64,000 bases of DNA from Paenibacillus sp. Soil750 (GTDB lineage: Bacteria > Bacillota > Bacilli > Paenibacillales > NBRC-103111), in the NCBI RefSeq assembly GCF_001428045.1, contig NZ_LMSD01000044.1, positions 186,001 to 250,000 on the forward strand. Direction: 5' to 3'. The position numbers and the translations under genes are program-made. Of the stretch, positions 17,280 to 25,942 are shown in pieces. The notes beneath the pieces are model-generated. The model was not told the origin of the DNA. It was given only the letters and a program-made list of their open reading frames with translations, and searched no databases. Position 1 is the stretch's first letter. Every line of letters starts with the position of its first letter.

Positions 17280-17309
17280 TTCAACTAACGAAAGAACGAT
17301 AGTTCAGTC
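17280..17309. repeat. Dispersed element, 5'-type arm
   Basis: TCAACTAACGAAAGAACGAT followed by AGTTCAGTC, next to the ISL3 transposase remnant. Confidence 0.6.
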
Positions 17310-17310
17310 T

Positions 17311-17724
17311 TTAAGGAACGGCTTCCTGATGCAGACGTTGCACAGTGCTCGTCGGCGCTTGCTGCATGCGGGCGCTATGCACCGCTGTTGAGCCGAGCGC
17401 TTGCTCCACCGCAAGGGAGCGAAACAGCTTGCTGTAGCGTTGTTTGTGCCCCACGAATTCGTAGGTCCATCCGAATTCGGCATGACAAGTCGTACAGAAC
17501 AAACGAATCGCCGGTACGTGCAGATAGGATTTTCTCTTGAAGACTGACAGATGGCGTACGGTTCGCGTCCCATTGGTACCTTTGCGAATCAGGCAGATCG
17601 GGCAGCTTTGAAGATGTGCGACGGGAGTGGCGTCGATATGAATTTCATTGTGATCGACAAACAGAATCTGGCTTACGTGTAACTCTGGTATGTTGAGAAG
17701 TTCGTTGATATACTGGGTTTGCAC
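17311..17724 (-). pseudogene. Truncated ISL3-family transposase (N-terminal zinc-finger part)
   Basis: 137 residues that match the start of ISL3-family (IS204/IS1001/IS1165) transposases: LLNIPELHVSQILF, a zinc-finger region with CPIC and later FCTTCHAEFGWTYEF, then SLAVEQALGSTAVHSARM. Full-length enzymes are about 400 residues; the DDE catalytic domain is missing and the frame ends at a dispersed repeat arm. No terminal inverted repeats were recognised. It is a dead insertion-sequence fragment. Confidence 0.75.
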
Positions 17725-17857
17725 TTGTGGTTGGGGAATTACAACAATACAGGAGTGGCAGGAATCAAGTAGACCGATGAATTCCCGAATCGGCTTTCGT
17801 CTAAATAAACGAAGGCATCAATGACAACAAACCAATTTGACGATGAGGTGTTTAAAA

Positions 17858-18274
17858 ATGGCATTAATGTCCACATTCACGAGCTTCAATCTGCCTGTAA
17901 ACAACGTAGAACAATCGAAGGCGTTCTTCACCGGACTCGGATTCGAGCTCAATTCGCAATTCCCCGAGAATGAGAAGTCGGTAGCCATCGTGATCGGCGA
18001 CAACCTGCAGGTCATGCTGCTCACCAAAGAACTTTTAAAGTCGCTCACGCAGAAGGAAACCGTTGATACGGAAAAGTATGCGCAAATGACGATCGCATTG
18101 GCCTTCGAGAGCCGAGAAAAGGTGGATGAAATCGTGAATACTGCAGTCTCCTTGGGTGGGAAATCGTACGAAGAACCTGAGGATTATGGATTCATGTATC
18201 ATTGGGCCTTCGAGGACTTGGACGGCCATATGTGGGCAATCAACTACATGAACATGGATGCAGTTCAAGGTTAA
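17858..18274 (+). CDS. VOC-family (glyoxalase-like) protein
   Basis: 138 residues from ATG 17858 behind GAGGTG; an in-frame start at 17837 lacks an RBS. Complete VOC fold: TFTSFNLPVNNVEQSKAFFTGLGF at the N-terminus, a VIGDNLQVMLL strand, and a C-terminal FMYHWAFEDLDGHMWAINYM with the usual metal-ligand region. Proteins of this subgroup (lactoylglutathione-lyase-like, PhnB-like) often lie beside YCII and ECF sigma genes, as here. Function unknown; extradiol-cleavage or stress roles are possible. Confidence 0.8.
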   Translation: MALMSTFTSFNLPVNNVEQSKAFFTGLGFELNSQFPENEKSVAIVIGDNLQVMLLTKELLKSLTQKETVDTEKYAQMTIALAFESREKVDEIVNTAVSLGGKSYEEPEDYGFMYHWAFEDLDGHMWAINYMNMDAVQG

Positions 18275-18427
18275 GGATAACGGAGAGCGCACTCATACAA
18301 GCGACATCGGGCCATCTGACATTCAAAAAAAATATTTTCGCATGATGTAGAAATCCATCGAACTGGATCGTCATTATAGTGAAGACATGAAACAACCCCA
18401 TTATGAATGTTGAGAGGAGCAAAAACC

Positions 18428-18778
18428 ATGAATTACACACTGTTAATGTATGAAACGACGGAGGATTTCGCCAAACGAAAAGATCCGATTCACAAGGAGG
18501 CATATGCCGCAAGCTGGGCCCATTATGTCAAAGCGATGCTCGATTCAGGCATTGTTGTAAACGGTGCAGGTCTCGAGGCCCCCGAAACCGCAACCACGCT
18601 TAGCCTCAGGGGTGGTGAATTGCTGGTTCAGGATGGCCCGATCACCGAAACCAAGGAGCATCTTGGCGGTTTGATGATCATCGACGTACCAGATTTGGAC
18701 ACCGCATTGGAATGGGCAGCACGTTGTCCCGGTAGCTCGGTTGAGGTTCGCCCTAACTTGCATCCAGTTTCGTTATGA
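18428..18778 (+). CDS. YCII/DGPF-domain protein
   Basis: 116 residues from ATG 18428 with GAGAGGAG upstream; a further upstream start at 18407 would include the RBS. Family hallmarks: NYTLLMYETTEDFA, LLVQDGPITETKEHLGG (the DGPF motif, here DGPI) and DLDTALEWAARCPG. The gene's end overlaps the sigma factor start by four bases (ATGA), so the two are translationally coupled. DGPF proteins are the standard partner of ECF42-type sigma factors; their biochemical role is not established. Confidence 0.88.
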   Translation: MNYTLLMYETTEDFAKRKDPIHKEAYAASWAHYVKAMLDSGIVVNGAGLEAPETATTLSLRGGELLVQDGPITETKEHLGGLMIIDVPDLDTALEWAARCPGSSVEVRPNLHPVSL

Positions 18779-20010
18779 GCACCATGCATGCTCATCAACT
18801 GATTGAACAGACGGCCCGTGATTCCTACGACCGTCTGGTTGCTTTTCTGGCTGTGCGCTGGCGTGACCTAGCAGCAGCGGAGGATGCGCTTGCCGACGCT
18901 TTCCTGGCCGCGCTTGAATCATGGCCTGCGACAGGAGTGCCAGATAATCCCGAGGCCTGGGTGCTTACTGCTGCGCAGCGCAGACTGATCGACAGTACCC
19001 GGCATGCCAGGGTGCATGCTGGTGCGGAACAGACTTTGATCGCAATGGCGAAAAATACGCAGAAATGGTCCGAAATCGAAGCGTCTTTTCCGGATGAACG
19101 GCTCAAAATGCTGTTCATTTGCGCCCATCCCGAAATTGATCCAGCCGTGCGTACACCGCTCATGCTCCAGTCTGTACTTGGCCTTGACGCAGCCCGCATT
19201 GCTTCTGCCTTCGTTGTTAAGCCTGCAACGATGGGGCAGCGGCTTACCCGCGCGAAAGCGAAACTGAAAAGCGATGACATTATATTCGACTTGCCTGGGA
19301 AGGACGAATGGCCTGAGCGCCTTGAAGCTGTACTTGAAGCTGTCTATGCAGCCTATGGAAGCGGCTGGGATGATGTGGCAGGTGTAGATCCACGCCGGAA
19401 AGGAATGGCCGAAGAAGCGATTTTCATGGGAAGACTGATCTTACGGTTCATGCCGGGAGAACCGGAAGTGCTGGGATTAATGGCGCTTATGCTGCACTGC
19501 GAAGCACGCCGCCATGTGCGGCGTAATGAGGCAGGTGACTATGTTCCGATAACTGAACAGGATCATTCTCGTTGGTCAGTCATGATGATCGAGGAGGCGG
19601 AATATTGCCTTCGTGTTGCTGCGCAAGGAAACCGCATCGGGCGGTTCCAACTTGAAGCGGCGATTCAATCCGTGCACGCCCAGCGTGCCTGGACTGGCCG
19701 AACGGAGTGGGAAGCGATCGCATTGCTGTACGAGGGGCTCGTACGTATCGCGCCAACGATCGGCGCAATTGTCGGCCGGGCGGCAGCCGTTGCTGAGGCG
19801 TGTGGGGCCGAAATCGGGATGGCGCTGCTGAAAGAAGTGCCGGCCGATGCGGTCAAGAGCTATCAACCTTATTGGGCCCTAAGCGCCCATTTGTTCAAGC
19901 GGATGCAGAGGTTCGAACAAGCCCGTGCCGCGTACAGCCGCGCCATCGGATTGTGCATGGATCCTTCCATCCGCGAGTTTCTGGAGAAGCAAGCTGGAGA
20001 ATGTGAGTAG
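18775..20010 (+). CDS. ECF42-type RNA polymerase sigma factor with long C-terminal TPR-like domain
   Basis: 411 residues. Sigma region 2 at about residues 10-80 (YDRLVAFLAVRWRDLAAAEDALADAFLAAL, NPEAWVLTAAQRRLID) and region 4 at about 120-165 (QSVLGLDAARIASAFVVKPATMGQRLTRAKAKLK). The remaining about 240 residues are the alpha-helical extension typical of group ECF42 (AVYAAYGSGWDDVAG, CEARRHVRRNE, ALLYEGLVRIAPT, ALSAHLFKRMQRFEQARAAY). No anti-sigma gene is adjacent, as usual for this group, in which the extension is thought to regulate activity. GC-rich relative to its neighbours, suggesting transfer. Confidence 0.9.
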   Translation: MSTMHAHQLIEQTARDSYDRLVAFLAVRWRDLAAAEDALADAFLAALESWPATGVPDNPEAWVLTAAQRRLIDSTRHARVHAGAEQTLIAMAKNTQKWSEIEASFPDERLKMLFICAHPEIDPAVRTPLMLQSVLGLDAARIASAFVVKPATMGQRLTRAKAKLKSDDIIFDLPGKDEWPERLEAVLEAVYAAYGSGWDDVAGVDPRRKGMAEEAIFMGRLILRFMPGEPEVLGLMALMLHCEARRHVRRNEAGDYVPITEQDHSRWSVMMIEEAEYCLRVAAQGNRIGRFQLEAAIQSVHAQRAWTGRTEWEAIALLYEGLVRIAPTIGAIVGRAAAVAEACGAEIGMALLKEVPADAVKSYQPYWALSAHLFKRMQRFEQARAAYSRAIGLCMDPSIREFLEKQAGECE

Positions 20011-20013
20011 TCA

Positions 20014-20058
20014 GGTCTGTCGTCATGGACGTCTAAATCCAGGGACAGATCTTTTTTT
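20014..20058 (+). terminator. Terminator after the sigma factor
   Basis: GGTCTGTC / GACAGATC stem with one G-T pair and a 22-base loop, followed by TTTTTTTG. Placed directly after the stop codon. Confidence 0.65.
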
Positions 20059-20087
20059 GTTTTGTTCTCAAAATGCGATTGACATAT

Positions 20088-20285
20088 TCACACGGGCTCC
20101 ACGATGGTTACGGCATCAAGTTTCATTTCAATATTAACTTCAGATGTTTTGCCGATTTCGTTCGGTGAGATTGATCCGATAACAACACGCATCGTTGACG
20201 GCTGTGCCATGGATAATTGCACCCGCTTATGATCATCGACGCAGCGGGCATAAGATAGCACGATTTTACTAAAGGTTTTTGCTCA
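20088..20285 (-). pseudogene. Decayed coding remnant, unknown family
   Basis: An open minus-strand stretch ends at a TGA (20088-20090) and includes MRVVIGSISPNEIGK and VNIEMKLDAVTIVEP, which looks like real protein. No credible start with an RBS is present, and a stop lies just upstream. About 60 codons survive. I do not recognise the family. Confidence 0.3.
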
Positions 20286-20294
20286 CTTATGATT

Positions 20295-20320
20295 AAACTA
20301 TCGGGCAGATTAGTGCAATA
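20295..20320. repeat. Dispersed element arm
   Basis: AAACTATCGGGCAGATTAGT and following GCAATA, between the remnant and the TetR gene. Confidence 0.6.
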
Positions 20321-20440
20321 AAAATTGTTCATTTCGTATATCATAGTTTGTACATTGCGTCTTATGAGTTAAGAATTTTTTGATAGGAGTTGAACATTCT
20401 AAGTTAAGTTCATGATAGATTTTATAGAACTACCCAACAT

Positions 20441-21022
20441 CTACTTAAGCAATGTAAGTATAATCTCTACAGAATTATTAATAAATGATCGTTCTGGACG
20501 AGATTTCATCAATACGGTAAGTCCGATTAACGATACAACAAGTGTCTGTGCTAATGCTTTTGCGTTCATGTCGGTTTCAAGCTCACCTGATCGTAAACCT
20601 CGTTCAATTGCTTCTTGAAATATAGCAGATAGATACATCTGATGTTCCCTTGTAAGAATTTCAAATTTCTCATCATGAGGAGCAAGTTCCACCATCGTAT
20701 TAATGCAAAAGCATCCCCGATTGCAACTTTCAGAGTATCCTTCTTCTACAATACCCTCAAATAAAGTGCGAAATCCTTCTTTTACAGATGAACGATTCTG
20801 AAGTTTAGCTCGGACATTGGAAGAGTGATAGGTTGTATATTTCCGTAGCGCGGCTTCGAATAATTCTTTCTTGTCACCAAAGGCGGAGTATATGCTTGGC
20901 CTCTGAATTCCCATTCTGGATGTTAAATCACTTAAAGAGGTAGCTTCGAATCCCTTCTCCCAATATATTTGCATAGCTGCGTCTAATGCAATGTCCACAT
21001 CAAATTCCCGTTGCCGAACCAT
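20441..21022 (-). CDS. TetR/AcrR-family repressor
   Basis: 193 residues from ATG 21022, chosen because GAGGTG lies six bases upstream; a longer frame to 21040 runs through that RBS. Helix-turn-helix region: ALDAAMQIYWEKGFEATSLSDLTSRMGIQRPSIYSAFGDKKELFEAAL. The C-terminal domain has CNRGCFCINTMVELAP, typical of the YxaF/LmrA-like branch. Divergent from an MFS pump; two ATAC-N6-GTAT repeats in between are probable binding sites. It probably represses the pump until a ligand binds. Confidence 0.9.
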   Translation of the reverse strand: MVRQREFDVDIALDAAMQIYWEKGFEATSLSDLTSRMGIQRPSIYSAFGDKKELFEAALRKYTTYHSSNVRAKLQNRSSVKEGFRTLFEGIVEEGYSESCNRGCFCINTMVELAPHDEKFEILTREHQMYLSAIFQEAIERGLRSGELETDMNAKALAQTLVVSLIGLTVLMKSRPERSFINNSVEIILTLLK

Positions 21023-21127
21023 GAGAGCACCTCTTTCCATATCGTTCAGTATGTTATGATTTTAAGCTTTGAAGGATTTGCTGTCAAATCAAAGCCCCTT
21101 CAAACAATAATTTTTGACAACCATCTC

Positions 21128-21157
21128 TTGACAGTATGTATGTGTGGCGAGTAATAT
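21128..21157 (+). promoter_or_regulatory. Promoter of the MFS pump gene
   Basis: TTGACA (21128-21133) and TAATAT (21152-21157) with an 18-base spacer, reading towards the MFS gene; the tandem operators lie immediately downstream. Confidence 0.7.
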
Positions 21158-21174
21158 TTACACAGCATCATAAC

Positions 21175-21205
21175 ATACTTATCGGTATAATATACTGATT
21201 GGTAT
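21175..21205. promoter_or_regulatory. Tandem operators for the TetR-family repressor
   Basis: ATACTTATCGGTAT (21175-21188) and ATACTGATTGGTAT (21192-21205) are two 14-bp half-palindromes (ATAC-N6-GTAT) whose centres are 17 bases apart. They lie between the promoter at 21128 and the MFS start, where repressor binding would block transcription. Confidence 0.65.
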
Positions 21206-21244
21206 TTAATTAATTTAAAGAAGATTGGAGAAGATGTGTGAACA

Positions 21245-22525
21245 ATGGAGATGCTATCAGAAAATGCGGCAGTTATTGCCGGAAATGATTGCGATATAGT
21301 AGAGGCTACAGCACAAGGAGCATACACCGTATCCGATTCCATTCCTGTCACTAAGATGTCTCGTTATTTGGCACTGTTATTTGCAACCGCCTGCGGGTTG
21401 GCTGTCGCAAATATCTACTACGCACAACCGCTGCTGGACGCCCTGGCGAGCGAGTTCAGTATTGCGCATTCATCCGTGGGCATTGTCATTACCATTACAC
21501 AGATATGTTATGCTCTGGGACTGCTGCTGTTGGTACCGCTCGGCGATCTGCTGAATCGACGTCGGCTGATCCCCGGTCTAATGCTATTATCCGTATTGGC
21601 TCTTATTGCGGTTGGCATCGCCCCAACCAGCACGGTGCTGCTCACAGGCTTGGCTGCGGTTGGACTGCTCGCTGTAGTAACGCAGGTGCTCGTGGCGTTT
21701 GCGGCGACTTTGGCTGCTCCTGTCGAGCGCGGAAGAATAGTCGGCTTAGTGATAGGCGGAGTAGTGATCGGCATTCTGCTTGCGCGAACCTTCGCTGGCG
21801 TATTGACCGATCTCGCCGGTTGGCGTTCGGTTTATCTCGTCTCAGCGGCGTTGATGCTCGTCATGGCTGGCGTGTTGTTCCGTGTGCTGCCGCATGATGA
21901 ACGCATAAGAGAGTCACTAACTTACCCACAGTTGCTTCGTTCGGTAATCGCTTTGTTCTTGCAAGAACGAATTTTACGCGTCCGCGCAGTACTGGCTTTG
22001 CTGATTTTTACCGCGTTCAGCACATTGTGGACTTCGCTGGTGTTACCTCTAAGCAGCCCGTCGCTGTCGCTTTCGCATACGGCTATTGGAGCGTTTGGTC
22101 TCGCTGGAGTTGCCGGTGCGTTAGCGGCATCTCGGGCAGGGCGGCTCGCCGATCGAGGTTTAGGACAGAGGACCACCGGAGTCGCGCTTAGCTTGTTGCT
22201 GGTATCCTGGTTGCCAATCAGCTATACCGAACACTCGCTGCTTGCATTGATCGTTGGAATACTCCTCCTTGATTTGGCGGTGCAAGCCGTACACGTCACG
22301 AACCAGAGTTTAATCTATAACATGCGCCCAGAGGCACGCAGTCGACTCACTGCCGGCTACATGATTTTCTATTCCATAGGAAGCGCCACCGGTTCAATTG
22401 CTTCGACCAGTATCTACGCTTACGCTGGCTGGAACGGAGTATGTTCGTTAGGTGCCGCTGTCAGTGCTTTGGCCCTCTTATTCTGGGCATTGACCTGCCG
22501 TCCGCGGTCTGTCATATCGAAATAA
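21245..22525 (+). CDS. MFS efflux transporter
   Basis: 426 residues with 12 predicted membrane helices after a polar 38-residue N-terminus. It shows MFS sequence such as YYAQPLLDALASEF, the helix 2-3 loop GDLLNRRRLIPG (motif A) and VHVTNQSLIYNMRPEARSRLTAGYM. This is the YnfM/YgaY-like branch of small-solute and drug exporters. The RBS is weak or distant (GGAGAAG about 13 bases upstream); ATG 21251 is an alternative start. Regulated by the divergent TetR gene. GC-rich relative to its surroundings. Confidence 0.88.
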   Translation: MEMLSENAAVIAGNDCDIVEATAQGAYTVSDSIPVTKMSRYLALLFATACGLAVANIYYAQPLLDALASEFSIAHSSVGIVITITQICYALGLLLLVPLGDLLNRRRLIPGLMLLSVLALIAVGIAPTSTVLLTGLAAVGLLAVVTQVLVAFAATLAAPVERGRIVGLVIGGVVIGILLARTFAGVLTDLAGWRSVYLVSAALMLVMAGVLFRVLPHDERIRESLTYPQLLRSVIALFLQERILRVRAVLALLIFTAFSTLWTSLVLPLSSPSLSLSHTAIGAFGLAGVAGALAASRAGRLADRGLGQRTTGVALSLLLVSWLPISYTEHSLLALIVGILLLDLAVQAVHVTNQSLIYNMRPEARSRLTAGYMIFYSIGSATGSIASTSIYAYAGWNGVCSLGAAVSALALLFWALTCRPRSVISK

Positions 22526-22571
22526 TAATCGTGCCTCGCTTAGCCCATCGCTTAAAAATTATCCGAAAATA

Positions 22572-22814
22572 ATGGAACAGACACGAGTTGTTGCTTTTAC
22601 CGAGCGGATTCCGAATGATACGATCACAGTACGCTCCGATATGAATGCCATATGGAGAATGAAGCTCGAGGATGCATTTATCACATTAGCTTCCGACCCG
22701 CAAGTATGGAAGATTTTCAACGATGTATTTGGACATCGAGGGTACACGATATCTACCGATAAGAAATTTGATATCGTTCGTGAGGCCATATCTTTGATGG
22801 TGAAAAAACCTTAG
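22572..22814 (+). pseudogene. C-terminal remnant of a phosphate/phosphonate-binding (PhnD-like) protein
   Basis: An 80-residue open frame without an RBS. ERIPNDTITVRSDMN and FGHRGYTISTDKKFDIVRE match the last about 80 residues of PhnD-type periplasmic-binding proteins, normally about 300 residues. The signal peptide and N-terminal lobe are gone. No other phn genes are nearby. Confidence 0.55.
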
Positions 22815-22860
22815 TTCAGATTAAACGAATGCGTAAAAAGAGTGCAATTACTAAAATATA

Positions 22861-22914
22861 AGAAGGCTGCTGATGATTGTTCAGCAGCCTTCTTAACTAA
22901 AGGGCAGATTTCGT
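22861..22914. repeat. Composite dispersed element: hairpin then arm
   Basis: A perfect 13-bp stem AGAAGGCTGCTGA / TCAGCAGCCTTCT with a 7-base loop, then TAACTAAAGGGCAGATTTCG. The hairpin may terminate transcription through the PhnD remnant. Confidence 0.75.
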
Positions 22915-23020
22915 TAATAAAGCATCACTTAGAGGAATTATTTAATATTACACCGAAATTCGTTACATTCCCTGATATTACGTGTTCAAGACGATAATCT
23001 GACCAAGAGGTAATACTAAA

Positions 23021-23446
23021 ATGAGAACAAGTGAGTTCAGAAAGCTAATCAAGAAGCATCTAGCACCGACATTAAACGAATTTGGATTTATTGGCACAGA
23101 TCATCATTTTGTTAAGGATACCAAGAACCACGTAATTAACGCTATCGTGATTCAAGCTGATAAAAATGGTGGATCCTGCGTTGTAGATCTTGGGGTTCAT
23201 TTGGACTTCCTTCCCAATACAATTAAGGAATATATTCCTTCTAGTAAACTAACCGTTTATGATTGTGAATTCAGAACTCGATTAGTCAATGAATTAAAAT
23301 GGTTTCAGAAAAATGTACTACGTAATAAGGAACGTGAAATTTGGTTTCGGTATGGTCATACAGAGGAGGAGTCAAAAACTGTAATACAGGAAATGAAAGA
23401 TATGATTTTAAGTCAGGGAACAAGTTACTTTTCACAATTCAATTAG
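23021..23446 (+). CDS. DUF4304-like protein, probably frameshifted near its end
   Basis: 141 residues from ATG 23021 behind AAGAGGTAA. The N-terminus (TSEFRKLIKKHLAPTLNEFGFIGTDHHFVK) and the INAIVIQADKNGGSCVVDLGVH strand match DUF4304 proteins of unknown function. The frame stops at SYFSQFN. One added base just there would continue through LDELFNRFWGLDNIG and about 40 more residues to a stop at 23584, a more normal length. That extended C-terminus would finish in the repeat-like GAGGCAGCCGGC sequence. So the gene is truncated by a frameshift or by a sequencing error. Confidence 0.65.
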   Translation: MRTSEFRKLIKKHLAPTLNEFGFIGTDHHFVKDTKNHVINAIVIQADKNGGSCVVDLGVHLDFLPNTIKEYIPSSKLTVYDCEFRTRLVNELKWFQKNVLRNKEREIWFRYGHTEEESKTVIQEMKDMILSQGTSYFSQFN

Positions 23447-23579
23447 ACGAGTTATTTAACCGTTTCTGGGGACTTGATAATATAGGTAAGGCAACAGGGT
23501 TGCTTCAAGACTTAAGAGAGCTAGTCGATTGTGCTAACGTAGGAACTATAAATCAATACAGACCACAACGAGGCAGCCG

Positions 23580-23622
23580 GCATTAACCGACCGCCATTTC
23601 AACAATCGGGCAGGGTTCTTGG
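23580..23622. repeat. Dispersed element, degenerate hairpin and arm
   Basis: A weak GGCATTAACCGACCGCC hairpin, then CAACAATCGGGCAGGGTTCT. It is less conserved than other copies. Confidence 0.45.
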
Positions 23623-23654
23623 GTGGTATTTATTCTTTGTTACGTTTTATCTAG

Positions 23655-23756
23655 TTACTTCGATTTCTTCTTAGCTGCTGATCTGCCTTGTTTATATGGA
23701 TCATCCGATGGCGGTGCTGCATGCTGTGAGCCGTTGGGTTTAATCGAATCAGCCAT
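23655..23756 (-). CDS. 33-residue basic protein, unknown
   Basis: A small frame below the usual cutoff, starting at ATG 23756 with GAAAGGAG nine bases upstream. The product starts MADSIKPNGSQHAAPPSD and ends DPYKQGRSAAKKKSK. It is rich in Lys, Ser, Ala and Pro, has no hydrophobic segment, and is reminiscent of small spore or nucleoid-associated proteins, but I cannot assign it to a named family. It stands alone between two repeat arms. The good RBS and biased composition argue that it is real. Confidence 0.55.
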   Translation of the reverse strand: MADSIKPNGSQHAAPPSDDPYKQGRSAAKKKSK

Positions 23757-23824
23757 GTTCATTGCTCCTTTCCTGAGATGTGTAACTAGTATATGAATAT
23801 ATTGTTTTATTATCCAAATTCGTT

Positions 23825-23850
23825 CAAGCTAACTGGCAGTTATCTTCAAT
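23825..23850. repeat. Dispersed element arm
   Basis: CAAGCTAACTGGCAGTTATC and following TTCAAT, upstream of the methyltransferase-like gene. Confidence 0.5.
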
Positions 23851-23950
23851 AACAAATAACCATAGTAACCTAACAAAAATCCATTCTTATCCTTATTTCT
23901 AAGCGTTACACTGTAATTAATTAATGCGAAATCAGGATGGTGGTATTTAG

Positions 23951-24508
23951 ATGAAAGTTATAATTGGTGCAGGAGGAACAAACTATGATGGTTGGCTCAG
24001 TACACAAAAGGATGAGTTGAATTTACTTTCTTTGGAAAGTTGGAACACCTTATTTAAACCGGGGAGTATTAATGCACTGTTGGCTGAACACGTGTGGGAA
24101 CACTTAACTTATGAGGAGGGGATTGTAGCTGCGAACCATTGTTATGAGTTTTTAAAACCAGGTGGGTACATTCGTTGTGCCGTTCCGGATAAAAATTTCC
24201 ATAACGAAAGGTACCAACAGATTGTTCAAGTCGGTGGACCTGGTCCAGCTGACCATCCGGCGGCAACTCACAAAATAGTTTATGACGCGAAAACATTCGT
24301 AGAAGTATTTGAAAAAGCCGGGTTTGAAGTATCATTGTTGGAATATTGTGATGAAAAGGGAGATTTTCATTATATTTACTGGAACGAAGTAGATGGAAAG
24401 ATAGGAAGATCCTTTCGATTTGATACAAGGAATTCTATCGAAGGACTTGGTATGGTTTCCATTATTGTAGACGCAAAAAAGCCATTGATAATAAAAAATA
24501 AGATCTGA
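23951..24508 (+). CDS. Class I SAM-dependent methyltransferase-like protein
   Basis: 185 residues. The N-terminus KVIIGAGGTNYDGWLST, the INALLAEHVWEHLTYEEG block and YEFLKPGGYIRCAVPD correspond to the AdoMet-binding region and post-motif segment of Methyltransf_11-type proteins; the same opening occurs in a predicted methyltransferase group where a normal GxGxG motif is replaced. The substrate is unknown and activity is not certain. The RBS is weak (GGATGGTGG). Single-gene unit. Confidence 0.75.
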   Translation: MKVIIGAGGTNYDGWLSTQKDELNLLSLESWNTLFKPGSINALLAEHVWEHLTYEEGIVAANHCYEFLKPGGYIRCAVPDKNFHNERYQQIVQVGGPGPADHPAATHKIVYDAKTFVEVFEKAGFEVSLLEYCDEKGDFHYIYWNEVDGKIGRSFRFDTRNSIEGLGMVSIIVDAKKPLIIKNKI

Positions 24509-24545
24509 GTGTTTTTCACATCATCTATGAGAGAGGTAAAAGTTT

Positions 24546-24565
24546 CAATTAACGCAGAACTATTG
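24546..24565. repeat. Dispersed element, 5'-type arm
   Basis: CAATTAACGCAGAACTATTG, closely similar to the arms at 29401 and 44698. Confidence 0.6.
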
Positions 24566-24796
24566 TGTAATAACAGGGTGGTAAAAGTAATTATGGGTGG
24601 TTGGCTCATTTTGCTGGAGAACATTCGTTTGATAAAATTAACAGATGGAAACTTTTACTAGCGGGGCGTTCTAATGAAAATTGCCTTAGAGCTAATTGAA
24701 AGCATGTTGGTTAAGTAGTTCAGTTCAGAGAAAAAATGGACTCTTCAAAAGATTTAACAATTGTCCGAAGAAGATATTACTGAGAATTTCAAATCA

Positions 24797-24830
24797 AGGA
24801 GCTGTCAACAGACAGCTCCTTTTTATTTTT
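24797..24830 (+). terminator. Strong rho-independent terminator
   Basis: A perfect 10-bp stem AGGAGCTGTC / GACAGCTCCT with loop AACA, then TTTTTATTTTT. It precedes the CapA gene, so it ends a transcript that crosses an otherwise gene-free region. Confidence 0.85.
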
Positions 24831-24980
24831 CCAATGACAGATTGGACAGGAGAGTAAAGATATAAAGGATTTGAATGCGAAAGCCAAGCTAATTCAGACT
24901 TGAGCTTTTTATTTCTACTGGCCGTTCCAAGGGCGCCCAACTTTCAAGCATTTCGCTTTTCTACCGCATAAGGTGTAATC

Positions 24981-25913
24981 ATGAGAGGAGTGGGTGGATT
25001 GACGACAATCACAATCGCTGCAGTCGGGGATTTATTGATGAAAAAGAAGATGATCGCTTCAGCCGCACGGGAAGGCGGATTCGACCCTATTTTTTCCAAA
25101 GTAAAACCTTATCTGCGGAAAGCTGACTTAACGATTGGCAATCTGGAGACGACATTCTCCGGCAACGATTTTCGCGAAGAGCCCGGGAAGCTATTGTTCA
25201 ATACCCCTGACGAATTCGCTGCTTCGCTCCGAAACTTGGGCTTTGATGTGGTAGGCACAGCCAATAACCATTGTATGGACGGGAAACGATCCGGTTTGAG
25301 ACGAACATTAGATGTCCTCGATCGACATGGCCTGCAACATACGGGAACGTATCGCTCTGCACAGGAGGCCCGCCAGAAACTAATTGTTAACGTAAAGGGA
25401 ATAAACATCGGAATATTGGCTTATACGAAAGGCACAAATGGGATCTCAGTGCCAGAGCCATGGTTAGTCGACCGGCTAAACCATCAAAAAATAATAGCAG
25501 ACGTACGCAGTTTGAAGAGTAGAACAGATTTTATCATCGCTTGCCTACATTTTGGGAAAGAATTTCGAACATCTCCGGACCGCAACCAAATCAGGCTCAT
25601 GCAGCTGCTGTTTAAACAAGGTGTTAATGTAGTGCTAGGAGCGCATCCCCATGTACTGCATCCGATAAGAATGTATAAGGTGAAGGACATCGACGGACTC
25701 ATTAGAAATCGGGTAGCGGCGTCTTCTCTGGGAAATTTCGTATCCACCGAACTTCCCCGGCATACCGCTAGACTGAGAGGAACAATCTTAATGTTAAAAG
25801 TTACGAAAAATGAAAAAGGAACAACGGACGTGTTGAAAATGTCAAATGTACCAACCCGCATTTTGCAAAATGCAGGGAAGAAAAACGTTTATCGGATTGT
25901 ACCGGATTGGTAG
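24981..25913 (+). CDS. CapA-family metallophosphoesterase-like protein
   Basis: 310 residues. CapA/PgsA-type motifs: AAVGDLLM near the N-terminus, LTIGNLETTF, VVGTANNHCMDG and IIACLHFGKEF, with VVLGAHPHVLHP near the end: the metal-ligand Asp, Asn and His positions of the fold. There is no signal peptide or lipobox, so unlike classical poly-gamma-glutamate CapA it is probably cytosolic. ATG 24981 has AAGGTG upstream; TTG 24999, with AGGAG eight bases before, is an equally good start. Followed closely by a YheC/D-type gene. Confidence 0.82.
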   Translation: MRGVGGLTTITIAAVGDLLMKKKMIASAAREGGFDPIFSKVKPYLRKADLTIGNLETTFSGNDFREEPGKLLFNTPDEFAASLRNLGFDVVGTANNHCMDGKRSGLRRTLDVLDRHGLQHTGTYRSAQEARQKLIVNVKGINIGILAYTKGTNGISVPEPWLVDRLNHQKIIADVRSLKSRTDFIIACLHFGKEFRTSPDRNQIRLMQLLFKQGVNVVLGAHPHVLHPIRMYKVKDIDGLIRNRVAASSLGNFVSTELPRHTARLRGTILMLKVTKNEKGTTDVLKMSNVPTRILQNAGKKNVYRIVPDW

Positions 25914-25942
25914 AACGGTTATCAACAAATAGGGGTGAAGGT

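Larger units (their letters stand above)
24509..24980. other. Gene-free stretch with repeat arm and terminator
   Basis: About 470 bases. It holds a repeat arm (24546-24565), short low-quality frames without RBSs, and a strong terminator (24797-24830). No recognisable gene was seen. Confidence 0.5.

Noticed and set aside
24600..24720. Short frame starting MGGWLILLENIRLIKLTDGN
   Set aside because: About 20 residues only, no RBS, no family; treated as non-coding.
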